A stretch of DNA of 28,418 nt from JADJOY01 sp016713535 [NCBI: Deltaproteobacteria bacterium] (GCA_016713535.1 JADJOY010000045.1:21247-49664), one strand, 5' to 3'. Positions 17,455 through 26,535 are shown, counted from the stretch's first letter. The notes: generated by a model from the sequence alone, not told the origin. Program-made: numbers and translations.

Positions 17455-18600
17455 TCATTCGTTAGGCAAGCCGAGGACGCGGCTCGCGATGAGGTTGAGC
17501 TGGATCTCGGTCGCGCCCACCGCCACCCCGGCGGTCATGGCGAGGCGGAAGTTGGCATCGGCGAAGGTGCCCGATTCCATCGCCTCGGGGCCCAGGATCT
17601 CGAGCGCCAGCTCGCCCACGTGGCGGTCGGCGTTCGTGCCGGCGACCCGGGCGAGCTGGGTGTCGGCGGTGGGCGGCGAGCCGTGGGCGCGCTGATCGAT
17701 CACGCGCCAGTTGAGGAGCCGCGCCGCCTCGCAGATCGCGCGCGCCTCGGCCAGGCGGTCGATCACCAGCGGGTCGCGGGTGAGGCCGCGCTCGCGGCAG
17801 ATCGCCACCAGCCGGTCGAGGGTGCGCGCTGCGCGGGCGTAGCGCGCGGCGCCCACGCGCTCGAACTGGAGCGCGTAGCTCACCACGTCCCAGCCCGCGT
17901 TCTCTTCGCCGAGGCGGCAGCTCACCGGCACCCGCGCGGCGGTGAAGAAGACCTCGTGGAAGTAGCGATCGCCGACCACCGACGGGATCTCGCGCACCTC
18001 GATCCCGGGCGTGCTCATCGGCACCAGCAACACCGAGATGCCGCGGGTGCGCTTCGACGCCGGGTCGGTGCGCACCAGCAGGATGATGTACCGGGCGTGG
18101 TTGGCGTACGACGTCCAGATCTTGCTGCCGTCGATGACGTAGTCGTCGCCGTCGCGGGTGGCGCGGGTGCGCAGCGCGGCCAGGTCGCTGCCCGCGTCGG
18201 GCTCCGAGAAGCCCTGACACCACAGCACCTTGCCCTGCGAGATGAGCGGCAGGTGGTGGCGCTTCTGCTCGTCGGTGCCGAAGCGCATGATCGCCGGCCC
18301 GATCCAGTTCACGTTCATGTACTGGGGGCCGCGCGGCTCGCCGATCGCCCAGCACTCCTCGCCGATGATCGAGTGACGCCACGGGTCGGCGTCTTTCCCG
18401 CCGTACTCGGTGGGCCAGTGCTGGGTCAGCCAGCCGCGCTCGGCCATGCGCGCGCAGAACTCGTACGAGAACGCCGCCTGCGCGTCGCTGCCGGGCCCGT
18501 GCTGGGCGATCTCCTCCCAGTCGCCAGGTAGCACCGCGGCGAGGAACTCGCGGAACTCGCGGCGGTGCTCCTCGTCCTCGGCGGACCAGTCGAATTCCAT
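17455..18600 (-). CDS. Acyl-CoA dehydrogenase (FadE-type), 381 aa
   Basis: Start ATG at 18600 (MEFDWSAEDEEHRREFREF), complete and unbroken. Diagnostic segments are TQHWPTEYGGKDADPW, the substrate/FAD loop WCQGFSEPDAGSDLAALRTRA, YVIDGSKIWTSYANHA, and the C-terminal VGATEIQLNLIASRVLGLP. This is the acyl-CoA dehydrogenase subtype often found in clusters for steroid, branched or aromatic side-chain degradation in actinobacteria and proteobacteria; the actual substrate is unknown. It is divergent from the SDR/acyltransferase pair, and the region just upstream carries a palindromic operator candidate overlapping a probable promoter, so it is the likeliest regulated entry point to the minus-strand block. 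Confidence 0.92.
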   Translation of the reverse strand: MEFDWSAEDEEHRREFREFLAAVLPGDWEEIAQHGPGSDAQAAFSYEFCARMAERGWLTQHWPTEYGGKDADPWRHSIIGEECWAIGEPRGPQYMNVNWIGPAIMRFGTDEQKRHHLPLISQGKVLWCQGFSEPDAGSDLAALRTRATRDGDDYVIDGSKIWTSYANHARYIILLVRTDPASKRTRGISVLLVPMSTPGIEVREIPSVVGDRYFHEVFFTAARVPVSCRLGEENAGWDVVSYALQFERVGAARYARAARTLDRLVAICRERGLTRDPLVIDRLAEARAICEAARLLNWRVIDQRAHGSPPTADTQLARVAGTNADRHVGELALEILGPEAMESGTFADANFRLAMTAGVAVGATEIQLNLIASRVLGLPNE

Positions 18601-18657
18601 CGGCGCGGGCTCGGCGAGGGGAGCGGAGGAGGGCTGCAGTGCGCAGCGCAGATCGAA

Positions 18658-18674
18658 TTTGACGATCCGTCAAA
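18658..18674. promoter_or_regulatory. 17-bp palindromic operator candidate
   Basis: TTTGACGATCCGTCAAA is a perfect inverted repeat with 7-bp arms and a 3-nt centre, AT-rich against its surroundings, 58 bp upstream of the dehydrogenase start and in the divergent region facing the SDR gene. Size and symmetry fit a TetR-family operator, the usual regulators of acyl-CoA pathways. No tetR gene is in the window. Confidence 0.6.
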
Positions 18675-18690
18675 AATGAGGAGGTGTCAA
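18662..18690 (-). promoter_or_regulatory. Candidate sigma-70 promoter for the 381-aa dehydrogenase
   Basis: On the minus strand a consensus -35 TTGACA (18690-18685) is followed after 17 nt by GATCGT (18667-18662) as a weak -10. The operator palindrome covers the -10, which would allow simple repression. The -10 match is poor, so the exact start is uncertain. Confidence 0.4.
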
Positions 18691-18871
18691 CCCGCGGCGG
18701 GGGGCGGCGGCCAGCCACTCGCGTCGTTTCCCGCGGGAGATCGGGCGATGGAGGTCGTGGGTGTCGCCGCAGGTTCGGCGTCGGACGCGCGCCGCGAGGG
18801 TGGGCGGCGCCACCGCTGGCTGAGTGACATCGGTCACGGTCGGTCGCGGGTTCGGGGACGATGGTGAGCCC

Positions 18872-19747
18872 GTGAGGACCCATCACGGCGTGGTCCCGGG
18901 GGCGCACTCTCCGGCGGTGCTGATCACCGGCTGCTCGTCGGGGATCGGCGAGGCCACGGCGCGTCACCTCGCGGGCTGCGGGTGGGCCGTGTACGCGACC
19001 GCGCGCCGCGCCGAGACGCTCGCCGGGCTGGTCGCCGGGGGCTGTCACGCGCTGCGCCTCGACGTCTGCGACGAGAACTCGATGCGCGCCGCGGTGGAGC
19101 GTGTCGAGTGCGACCACGGCGCGGTCGGCGTGCTGATCAACAACGCGGGCTACGGTCTCGACGGCGCCGTCGAGGAGCTCGATCTGCCCGCGATGCGTGC
19201 CCAGTTCGAGACCAACCTCTTCGGTCCCACCCGCCTGACCCAGCTCGTGCTGCCGGGCATGCGCCGCGCCGGGTGGGGCAAGATCGTCAACGTGACCTCG
19301 GTGGGCGGCCGCATCACCACGCCCGGCGCGGGTGCCTACCACGCCAGCAAGCACGCCCTCGAGAGCCTGAGCGACGCGCTGCGCTTCGAGGTCGAGGGCT
19401 TCGGCATCGACGTGATCGTGGTCGAGCCGGGCGCGATCCGCACCCGCTGGGTCGAGAAGGTGGTGGGCTCGATCGACGCGAAGCGCGACCGAGCGGGGCC
19501 GTACGCGAGCTTCGCCACCGCGGTCGGCCGGCGCCTCGCCACCAACGACGCCGGCGCGCTGGCGCTCTTCGCCGGCGAGCCGATCGACGTCGCGCGGGTC
19601 GTCGAGCACGCCATCACGACGCCGCGCCCGGCCACGCGCTACACCGTGCCCTCGGCGGCCCGCATGTTCTCGCTCGCTCATCGCTGGATGCCGGACCGCT
19701 GGTGGGACCTGTTCATGCGCACCCAGTACCCGCGGCCGGGAGTGTGA
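18872..19747 (+). CDS. Short-chain dehydrogenase/reductase (classical SDR)
   Basis: An NAD(P)-dependent oxidoreductase. The cofactor motif TGCSSGIGEA at about 15-24, the NNAGYG motif near 91, VTSVGGR with the catalytic Ser, and YHASK with Y156 and K160 are all present. Start is uncertain: GTG at 18872 is chosen because it places the first beta-strand at the usual distance; GTG 18824 and GTG 18890 are in frame. 291 residues with this start. No strong ribosome site is seen. The TGA overlaps the ATG of the wax-ester-synthase-type gene (TGATG), so the two are coupled and may act in the same lipid pathway, for example reducing a fatty aldehyde or ketone before esterification (inference). Confidence 0.85.
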   Translation: MRTHHGVVPGAHSPAVLITGCSSGIGEATARHLAGCGWAVYATARRAETLAGLVAGGCHALRLDVCDENSMRAAVERVECDHGAVGVLINNAGYGLDGAVEELDLPAMRAQFETNLFGPTRLTQLVLPGMRRAGWGKIVNVTSVGGRITTPGAGAYHASKHALESLSDALRFEVEGFGIDVIVVEPGAIRTRWVEKVVGSIDAKRDRAGPYASFATAVGRRLATNDAGALALFAGEPIDVARVVEHAITTPRPATRYTVPSAARMFSLAHRWMPDRWWDLFMRTQYPRPGV

Positions 19748-21218
19748 TGCGGAGGCTGAGCGGGGTCGACGCGGACTTGCTCTACGCGGAGACCCCGACC
19801 GCCCACCTGCACGTGGGCGCGCTCTTGATCCTCGATCCGTCGACCTCGGCGGCGCCCTTCGGCGTCGGGACCTGGCGGGCGCTGATCGAGAACCACCTCG
19901 CCGAGCTCCCGCCGCTGCGCCAGCGCCTCGCCGAGGTGCCGTTCGGCATCGACAGGCCCTACTGGGTCGACGACCCGCACTTCGACCTCGATCGCCACGT
20001 GCGCCGCATCGCGGTGCCCGCGCCGGGCGGGCCGCGCGAGCTCGGCGCGCTGGTGGGCGATCTGTGCAGCTACAAGCTCGATCGCACGGCTCCGCTGTGG
20101 GAGACGTGGTTCATCGAGGGAGTCGAGGGAGGCCGCGTCGCGGTGCTCTTCAAGGCCCACCACGCGGCGATGGACGGCATGACGGGCGCCCTGATGCTGG
20201 GCCGCCTCCTCGCCACCGAGCCGAGCGAGCCGCGCGCCGACGGCCCGCGCTGGCAGCCCGAGCCCGAGGCCGCGCTGCCGCCGGCGTGGCTGCGGTTCGC
20301 GTCGGGCCTCCGGCACCTCGCGGGCGCGCCGCTCGATGCCGCGCGCCCGCTGCGCGACACGGTGCGCTCGATCCGTCGCGTCGCCGAGACCCTCGGCCGC
20401 GACGTCGAGTCCGCGACGCCGATGCCCTTCACCGCGCCGCGCACGAGCTTGAACCGCGACATCACGCCGCACCGCCGCTTCGCGTTCGTGGAGGTGCCGC
20501 TCGCCGACGTGAAGCGCGTGAAGGAGCGCTTCGGCGTCAAGGTGAACGACGTCGCCGTGGCGCTCTGCGCGGAGCGTTGCGCGCGCACCTGCTCGCGCAC
20601 CGCGAGCTCCCCGCCGAGCCGCTCACCGCCGCGATCCCGGTGTCGGTGCGAGGTGGCGCCGACGGCGCCTCCTTCGGCAACGCGGTGTCGGGGCTCTTCG
20701 CGACCCTCGCCACCCACCTCGCCGACCCCGCCGAGCGGCTACGCGCGATCCAGCGCGGGCTGGTCGCGGCCAAGAAGCTCTACGAGTCCGGCGTCGAGGA
20801 CGCGGTGATGGAGTGGGCCGACGTCTCCATGCCGGGCGGCGTGAGCCTCGCCGGGAAGCTGTGGACGTGGATGCACCTCTCCGAGCGGCTGCCGCCGATC
20901 TTCAACCTCCTGATCTCGAACGTGCCCGGCCCGCCGATCCCGCTCTACGCGGGCGGCGCGCGGCTCGTGGCCTGCTACCCGATGGGGCCGCTGGTCGGGA
21001 ACATCGCCCTCAACGTCACGGTGCTGAGCTACGACGGGCGGGTGGGCTTCGGCTTGCTCGGCTGTCCGGAGGTGATCCCCGGGCTGTGGGAGATCGCCGA
21101 GCGAATTCCCGCCGCTCTCGACGAGCTGCTCGCCGCGAGCGCGGGCGGGAGCATGCGCGGAGGCACGACGAAGGCCCGCGGGGCTCGGCGCCGCGGGCGA
21201 GGGGACGCGCGCCGCTGA
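19747..21218 (+). CDS. WS/DGAT-type acyltransferase (wax ester synthase / diacylglycerol acyltransferase), frameshifted
   Basis: Transfers an acyl group from acyl-CoA to a long-chain alcohol or diacylglycerol, making storage lipid. N-terminus MRRLSGVDADLLYAETPTAH is the family signature. The catalytic HHxxxDG motif is at H138-H139 and D143 (KAHHAAMDG), preceded by the conserved APLWETWFIEG. Near 20576 the frame breaks (GCGGAGCG; one G missing), after which GALRAHLLAHREL, PVSVRG, FNLLISNVPGPPIPLYAGG and GPLVGNIALNVTVLSYDG continue to the usual C-terminus. Repaired length is 490 residues, standard for the family. Mycobacteria and marine gammaproteobacteria have several such paralogues with different substrates, so specificity cannot be given. 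Confidence 0.87.
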
Positions 21219-21242
21219 GCGGCGCGCTCGCGTGTCGGACGA

Positions 21243-21256
21243 CCCGCGGACGCGGG
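21243..21256. terminator. Small hairpin between convergent genes
   Basis: CCCGC-GGAC-GCGGG lies in the 39-bp gap between the convergent acyltransferase and PQQ-repeat genes. It could be a short bidirectional terminator, but no T-tract accompanies it on either side. Confidence 0.25.
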
Positions 21257-21257
21257 C

Positions 21258-23171
21258 TCAGCTCCGGACTTCCTTCGAGAGGATCGTGGCGCCCGTGACG
21301 GGCCCCGAGTCCCCGAGTCCCTGCGCGTACTCGGTGCCATCGACCTCGAAGCGGCCGACCTCGAGCTCGTAGGCCCCGGGCTCCACGGGCACCGGTGGGG
21401 CCACGTCGATCGCGCGGATCGCGCCGACGGAGGATCCGGCCAGCGCGGCGTCCGACCACGTGAACGAGCCACCGGCAGCGCCGCCGCTCACCAGCACCGG
21501 GCCTGGCGCGCTCGTGTGGGCGGCGACGGTGCTCGCGTAGGCGATCGAGGCCTCCGGCACCGGTGGGCCGGGGGCTCCGAGCACCGCCGCGAGCGTCGCG
21601 AGATCGCCGATGGTGCTCGGGTAGAACACCACCACCCGCATCTCCGGTGAGCGTCGCTCGAAAGCGCCGGGCGGCAGGTGGACGAGGGCGAGCCCGTAGC
21701 TGCTGCGTCCGTCGGTGTGGAACCGCCGCGAGCCGTTCGCGTCCACCAGGTCGTCGATCAGCCCGGCGGCCGCGTCCTCGCCGGGCTCCGAGGACCGCTC
21801 ACCGCCGGGCCTCGCCCGCGGGTTGGTCCGATCGAACACCCAGTCCTTCACGCCCTGGACGCTGGAGCGGACCGCGAGCGGCGCGGTGCGCGCCAGCTCG
21901 CGAACGATGTCGCCCGCGTCGCGCGCCCGCTCGCCCGGCTCGACGGCCACGGCGGCGACGCCGCGGGTGGTGCGAACGAAGATCTTGCCGTCACCGACGC
22001 TCGGGTAGGTGTACCCGGTCCGGTCGAGCGCACCGATCCGCGCGACCTCCCGGTATTCGCTCGGTGAGGCCGCGGCGACGATCACCTTTCCGCCGCGCCC
22101 GAAGATCACCAGGTGTCCGTCCACGAGGACGAGGCTGCGGCCTCCCGGCTCGCGGGACTTCCAGCGCACCGTGCCGTCGTCCGCCGAGAGACACGTCAGG
22201 AACTCACCGCTGTACCCGTACACGAAGCCCTCGTACGCCACCGGCGTCGCATAGCTGCCCCGCAGGTCGCGGGTCTCCCAGATCGGCTCGACCTCGATGC
22301 CGCTCGCGCCCCGCCGGGCCTTCACCGCCACCGCTCGCGACCCGCCCGGCAGCAGCAGCCGGTCATCGCCGAGGAGCACGGGCTTCGAGACCACGCCGGT
22401 CCCGGCCTCGAGGGACCAGAGCGGCCGCCCACTCGCCGGGTCGAGGCCGCTCACGGCGGAGTCGGTGACGCTCACGATCTGCTGGACACCCGCGAGCTCG
22501 GCCGTGATCGGCGACGCGTAGCCGGGCTCGTCGTCGCCGGCCGACCAGCGGACGTCACCGGTGGCCTTCGCGAACGCCGTCGTGCGTCGCCCGGCGCTGC
22601 CGCCCGTCTGCACGAACAGCAGGTCGCCCACGACCAACGGCGTGGTGGCGAACCCGAACTCGGGCAGGGTGGCGCCGAGCTCGTCCCGGAGCTGGATGCG
22701 CCACGTCTGCGCGCCATCGTCGAGCCGCAACGCCACGAGATCGCCGTTCGGCCCGAGGGCGTAGACGAGGTCCCCGTCGATCACCGGCGTGCTCTTCGGC
22801 CCGCCCTCGGAGCCGCCGGTGGCCGGGAAGCTGGGCCCGATCGGCCGAGACCAGAGCGTGACCCCGGTCTCCGCGTCGAGCGCCGCCACCACGTCGTGAC
22901 CGGACTCGGCGAACATCGTGACCGCGCGGCCGTCGGCGAGCGCGACACCGGAGTAGCCCACCCCGATGGGCCGTGACCACAGCATCTCGAGCGAGACCGG
23001 CGCGCTCCCGAACACGTCGGGCGCCCCGCAACAGGGCGCGGGCGCCGCGGCTTGCAGGGCCGTCCGAGGTGCGGGTTCGGGAGCCGGGACGGCGATCAGC
23101 AGCCCCAGGTGGAGGAGCCGATACGCGGCCTTGAGGGGACCGCGACTCGGCCCGAGGGCGGGAAAGAGCAT
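21258..23171 (-). CDS. Exported PQQ-type beta-propeller protein
   Basis: 637 residues from ATG 23171 (MLFPALGPSRGPLKAAY), chosen because it yields a signal-like segment RLLHLGLLIAVPAP near the N-terminus; the frame stays open upstream to 23321 but with Arg-rich text. Residues about 55-420 contain repeated W-and-GD motifs of PQQ/YncE propeller blades: LDAETGVTLWSRPIG, LRLDDGAQTWRIQL, LDPASGRPLWSLEAG, LSADDGTVRWKSREPGG. Such propellers are either quinoprotein dehydrogenases or scaffolds; I see no quinone-dehydrogenase active-site motif, so a binding role is as likely. The C-terminal 200 residues (SYGLALVHLPPGAF, VVVFYPSTIGDLATLAAVLG) are unrecognised. It is convergent with the acyltransferase and divergent from the amidohydrolase. 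Confidence 0.78.
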   Translation of the reverse strand: MLFPALGPSRGPLKAAYRLLHLGLLIAVPAPEPAPRTALQAAAPAPCCGAPDVFGSAPVSLEMLWSRPIGVGYSGVALADGRAVTMFAESGHDVVAALDAETGVTLWSRPIGPSFPATGGSEGGPKSTPVIDGDLVYALGPNGDLVALRLDDGAQTWRIQLRDELGATLPEFGFATTPLVVGDLLFVQTGGSAGRRTTAFAKATGDVRWSAGDDEPGYASPITAELAGVQQIVSVTDSAVSGLDPASGRPLWSLEAGTGVVSKPVLLGDDRLLLPGGSRAVAVKARRGASGIEVEPIWETRDLRGSYATPVAYEGFVYGYSGEFLTCLSADDGTVRWKSREPGGRSLVLVDGHLVIFGRGGKVIVAAASPSEYREVARIGALDRTGYTYPSVGDGKIFVRTTRGVAAVAVEPGERARDAGDIVRELARTAPLAVRSSVQGVKDWVFDRTNPRARPGGERSSEPGEDAAAGLIDDLVDANGSRRFHTDGRSSYGLALVHLPPGAFERRSPEMRVVVFYPSTIGDLATLAAVLGAPGPPVPEASIAYASTVAAHTSAPGPVLVSGGAAGGSFTWSDAALAGSSVGAIRAIDVAPPVPVEPGAYELEVGRFEVDGTEYAQGLGDSGPVTGATILSKEVRS

Positions 23172-23493
23172 GTGGGAGCGGATCGAGCGCGCGAGCCGTG
23201 GTTCGACCTTGCACGGCGCGCTCCACCGGCCGCGCGAGTGGCCGCCTGGTGCCGACCGGATGCGGCGTCGGAGTGCTTTCCGCCGCGGAACGATCGAATC
23301 GCGGATGTTTCGGCCCATCACTCAGCGCCGCGCTGCGCACGAGCGAAGCTGCGTCCGGAGCGCCGCGGTGTTGCGGAATGCGTTGGGCGGGTGGGAAATC
23401 GCCTGTCGGGACTCTGGGCCGCGACCGACCGGGGATGCATCGCCGCCACGGAGCGGATACGGTGGCGGCGTGGGCTCGGCCCGGGGCGAGGCG
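23172..23493. other. Divergent intergenic region, PQQ-propeller / amidohydrolase
   Basis: About 320 bp between divergent genes. No palindrome, RNA gene or convincing promoter hexamers were found. GGGGCGAGG at 23482-23490 is the likely ribosome site of the amidohydrolase. Confidence 0.4.
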
Positions 23494-24570
23494 ATGAGCG
23501 ACGTGATCGACGCCGACGGCCATCTGGTCGAGGGTATGTCGTTCATGGCCGAGGCGCTCGCGCGCTTCGGCGAGCACATGCGCCTCGAGCCGGACGAGGA
23601 GAGCGGAGTCGCGCTCTACATCGAGGGCCGGCGCTACCCGCAGTCGAGCGGGCCGGGGCGGGGCGTGTCGACGCAGCACAGCACCTGCCACGAGCGCGGC
23701 ATCGACCCGAGCACCGTCGCCGGAGTGCTCGCGGACGCGGGACGCGAGGGCATCGGCACGATGGTGCTCTACCCGAGCCTGGCGCTCGGCGTGCCGGGCT
23801 TCCGCGACCTCACCTTCGCGCGCGGCTTCGCCGACCACTACAACCACTTCGCCGCGAGCTGGTGCGCCGAGTCGAAGGGCCGCCTGCGCGCGGTAGCGGT
23901 GGTGCCCCTCGAGGACGTCGACGCTTCCGTGGAGATGCTGACGACGGCCCGCGACCTCGGGCTCGTCGGCGTGTGCGTCCCGCCGGCGCTCCGCGAGCGC
24001 AACCTCGATCACCCCGACCTCGAGCGCTTCTGGGCCGCCGCCGCGGATCTCGAGCTGCCGATCGGTGTGCACGGTGCGCCGGGACTGCACCTGCCGAAGC
24101 TCGGCGTCGAGCGCTTCACCAACTACGTCCAGGTCCACTGCGTGAGCTTCCCGTTCGACCAGATGACGGCGATGACGTCGCTGGTGAGCGGGGGCGTGCT
24201 GGAGCGCCACCCGCGGCTCAGGGTGGCGTTCCTGGAGGCGGGGATCGGCTGGCTGCCGTTTTTCCTCGACCGCCTCGACGAGCACTACGCGAAGCGCGGC
24301 GACTGGATCGCGGACGGCTGGAAGCGCCCGCCACGCGAGTACCTCGCCCGCGGCCAGATTTACGCCACCTGCGAGCCCGACGAGTCGCTGTTGCCGGCGG
24401 CGTGCGCGATCCTGGGGGCCGAGCACGTCATGTACGCGAGCGACTACCCGCACTGGGACAGCGAGTTCCCCGAGAGCGCGCGCCCGATCCGCGAGCGCGC
24501 CGACCTCGGCGACGCCGCCCGGGCGTCGGTGCTGGGGGGCAGCGCGCGGGCCTTCTACGGGCTCGGCTGA
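23494..24570 (+). CDS. Amidohydrolase, COG2159 (ACMSD-like) family
   Basis: 358 residues from ATG 23494 (MSDVIDADGHLVEG). A TIM-barrel metal-dependent hydrolase or decarboxylase. The first metal-binding motif appears as DADGH (one of the two usual Asp/His positions), followed by IGVHGAPG near 193-200 (metal-ligand His), FLEAGIGWLPFFLDRLDEHY near 248-267, and MYASDYPHWDSEFPES near 313-328 with the catalytic Asp. These are standard for the amidohydrolase-2 subfamily with decarboxylating and hydrolysing members; the substrate is unknown. It lies 34 bp before the D-aminoacylase-type gene and is probably co-transcribed with it. Confidence 0.88.
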   Translation: MSDVIDADGHLVEGMSFMAEALARFGEHMRLEPDEESGVALYIEGRRYPQSSGPGRGVSTQHSTCHERGIDPSTVAGVLADAGREGIGTMVLYPSLALGVPGFRDLTFARGFADHYNHFAASWCAESKGRLRAVAVVPLEDVDASVEMLTTARDLGLVGVCVPPALRERNLDHPDLERFWAAAADLELPIGVHGAPGLHLPKLGVERFTNYVQVHCVSFPFDQMTAMTSLVSGGVLERHPRLRVAFLEAGIGWLPFFLDRLDEHYAKRGDWIADGWKRPPREYLARGQIYATCEPDESLLPAACAILGAEHVMYASDYPHWDSEFPESARPIRERADLGDAARASVLGGSARAFYGLG

Positions 24571-24604
24571 AGTCTTCGGGGCCGAGCCCCCGCGGAGGTC
24601 CGAG

Positions 24605-26332
24605 ATGCTGGACGTGAAGATCGAGGGCGGGACGGTCGTCGACGGCACCGGCGCGCCGCGGTACCGGGCCGACGTGGGGATCCGCGACGGGCGGATCGCC
24701 GCGATCGGGCAGGTGAGTGAGCCCACGCGCACCACGCTCGACGCGCGTGGACGCGTCGTCTGCCCCGGCTTCGTCGACCTCCACACCCACTACGACGCCC
24801 AGGCCTTCTGGGACCCGGCGCTGACTCCGTCGTCGCTCCACGGCGTGACCACCGTGTTCGGCGGCAACTGCGGCTTCAGCCTGGCGCCGCTGGTGCCGAG
24901 CGAGGGCGACTACCTGATGCGGATGCTGGCGCGCGTCGAGGGGATGCCGCTCGCGAGCCTGGCGAGCGGCGTGCCGTGGGACTGGACCAGCTTCGACGAG
25001 TACCTCGCGCGCCTCGACGGCGGGCTCGCGCTCAACGCCGGGTTCCTGGTGGGGCACTCGGCGCTCCGGCGGGTCGCGATGGGCGAGCGCGCCAACCGCG
25101 AGACGGCGAGCGAGGCGGACGTGGCGCGGATGGTCGAGCTCTTGCGCGCGTCGCTCGCGGCGGGCGGCATGGGCTTCTCGTCGTCGTCGTCGCCGACCCA
25201 CAGCGACGGCGACGGTGGTCCGGTGCCGTCGCGCCACGCGTCGCGGGACGAGATCCTCGCGCTCTGCGCCGAGGTGCGGCACCACCCCGGCACGACCCTC
25301 GAGTTCATCCCCACGGCGGGACCGTTCGAGGAAGCGCACAAGGAGCTGATGGTCGAGATGTCGCTCGCCGCGCGGCGCACGCTCAACTGGAACATGCTGG
25401 TGGTGACGGCGATGGCGCCCGATCTCTTCGAGCAGCAGCTCGAGACCTCGGATCGGGCCGCGAAGCGGGGCGCGCGGGTGGTGGCGCTGACGCTGCCCAA
25501 CGTGTTGCGGATGCGCATCAACTTCACGTCGGGGTTCGTGTTCGACTCGCTGCCCGGGTGGGGCGCGGTCCTCGCCGGCACGCACGACGAGAAGAAGCGC
25601 GCGCTCGCCGATCCGGCGGTGCGCGAGCGGCTGCGCGGCGGGTATGCGTCGCCGGAAGCGGGTGTGTTCGCGTTCCTGCTCACGCCCGACCTGCTGCGGA
25701 TCGTCGAGACGTTCACGGCGGCGGGGAAGGCGGTGGAGGGGCGCACCGTGGGCGAGGTGGCCGCGGAGCGCGGTCGCGACCCGTTCGACGTGCTCTTCGA
25801 CCTCGCGGTCGAGGAGGACCTGCGTACCCAGTTCACGCCGATGGTGCCCGGCGACGACGACGAGAGCTGGCGGATCCGCGGCGAGATGTGGCGCGACCCG
25901 CGGGTGCTGATCGGTGCCTCCGACGCTGGCGCTCACCTCGACATGATCGACACCTTCAACCTGCCCACCCAGCTCCTCGGGCCGTGCGTGCGCGAGCGGC
26001 GGCTGATCGGCCTCGAGGATGCGATCCACGGCATCACCGACCGGCCCGCGCGGCTCTACGGCGTGCGCGAGCGCGGGCGGCTGGCCGTGGGGTGGCACGC
26101 GGACGTGGTGGTGTTCGATCCCGATCGGATCGCGCCCGGGCCGCTCCACACGCGCGCGGATCTACCGGGCGGGGCGTCGCGGCTCTTCGGCGAGGCGATC
26201 GGTATCGACCACGTGCTCGTGAACGGCGCCGAGATCGTGCGCGGCGGCGAGCTCACCGGGGCGCGGCCCGGCACGATCCTGCGCTCCGGCCGCGACACCG
26301 AGACCGTGCCGATCCCCGCCGACGGCGGTTGA
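24605..26332 (+). CDS. N-acyl-D-amino-acid deacylase-type amidohydrolase (COG3653)
   Basis: 575 residues from ATG 24605 (MLDVKIEGGTVVDGTG) with a clear GGAGG ribosome site at 24594-24598. An urease-superfamily hydrolase: the small beta-sandwich domain is formed by both ends (GGTVVDGTGAPRYRADVGIRDG and the C-terminal AVGWHADVVVFDPD), with the barrel metal motif VDLHTHYDAQ at about 57-66, TTVFGGNCGFSLAP at about 80-93 and IGASDAGAHLDMIDTF near 435-450, whose Asp is the expected catalytic residue. Members remove acyl groups from N-acyl-D-amino acids, but many homologues in environmental genomes are uncharacterised. Forms a pair with the preceding amidohydrolase. Confidence 0.88.
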   Translation: MLDVKIEGGTVVDGTGAPRYRADVGIRDGRIAAIGQVSEPTRTTLDARGRVVCPGFVDLHTHYDAQAFWDPALTPSSLHGVTTVFGGNCGFSLAPLVPSEGDYLMRMLARVEGMPLASLASGVPWDWTSFDEYLARLDGGLALNAGFLVGHSALRRVAMGERANRETASEADVARMVELLRASLAAGGMGFSSSSSPTHSDGDGGPVPSRHASRDEILALCAEVRHHPGTTLEFIPTAGPFEEAHKELMVEMSLAARRTLNWNMLVVTAMAPDLFEQQLETSDRAAKRGARVVALTLPNVLRMRINFTSGFVFDSLPGWGAVLAGTHDEKKRALADPAVRERLRGGYASPEAGVFAFLLTPDLLRIVETFTAAGKAVEGRTVGEVAAERGRDPFDVLFDLAVEEDLRTQFTPMVPGDDDESWRIRGEMWRDPRVLIGASDAGAHLDMIDTFNLPTQLLGPCVRERRLIGLEDAIHGITDRPARLYGVRERGRLAVGWHADVVVFDPDRIAPGPLHTRADLPGGASRLFGEAIGIDHVLVNGAEIVRGGELTGARPGTILRSGRDTETVPIPADGG

Positions 26333-26355
26333 GCGAACGCAGCGGCGAGCGACGA

Positions 26356-26395
26356 TGTGCCGGGAGTGTAGGGGAGGGCGTGAGCCCTCCCGCGT
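26356..26395 (+). repeat. 40-bp direct repeat, unit A copy 1
   Basis: Identical to 28020-28059. It begins TGTGCCGGGAGTGTAG and contains the REP hairpin with arms GGGAGGGC/GCCCTCCC. A shorter 26-bp match (GTAG through GCCCTCCCGC) also occurs at 27913-27938. Confidence 0.85.
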
Positions 26396-26535
26396 CGGGA
26401 ACGGTCGGTTGACCCTCCGGCGGTGCTCGATGCTCGACGGCGTGCTGCTCGTAGGGGCGGCCGCGAGGCCGCCCGCGGTCGTTCGCTCTCCGGCGGGCTT
26501 GCGCCCGCCGCTACACCGGCGGTGACCGATCCGAC

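Noticed and set aside
21258-23171. Methanol/alcohol quinoprotein dehydrogenase
   Set aside because: Propeller repeats are present, but no disulfide-ring or metal/PQQ active-site residues typical of these enzymes could be located, and the C-terminus is unrelated.
22555-24786. A 743-codon minus-strand open frame across the PQQ and amidohydrolase genes
   Set aside because: Antisense or off-frame to two well-supported genes; composition is noise-like and there is no domain.
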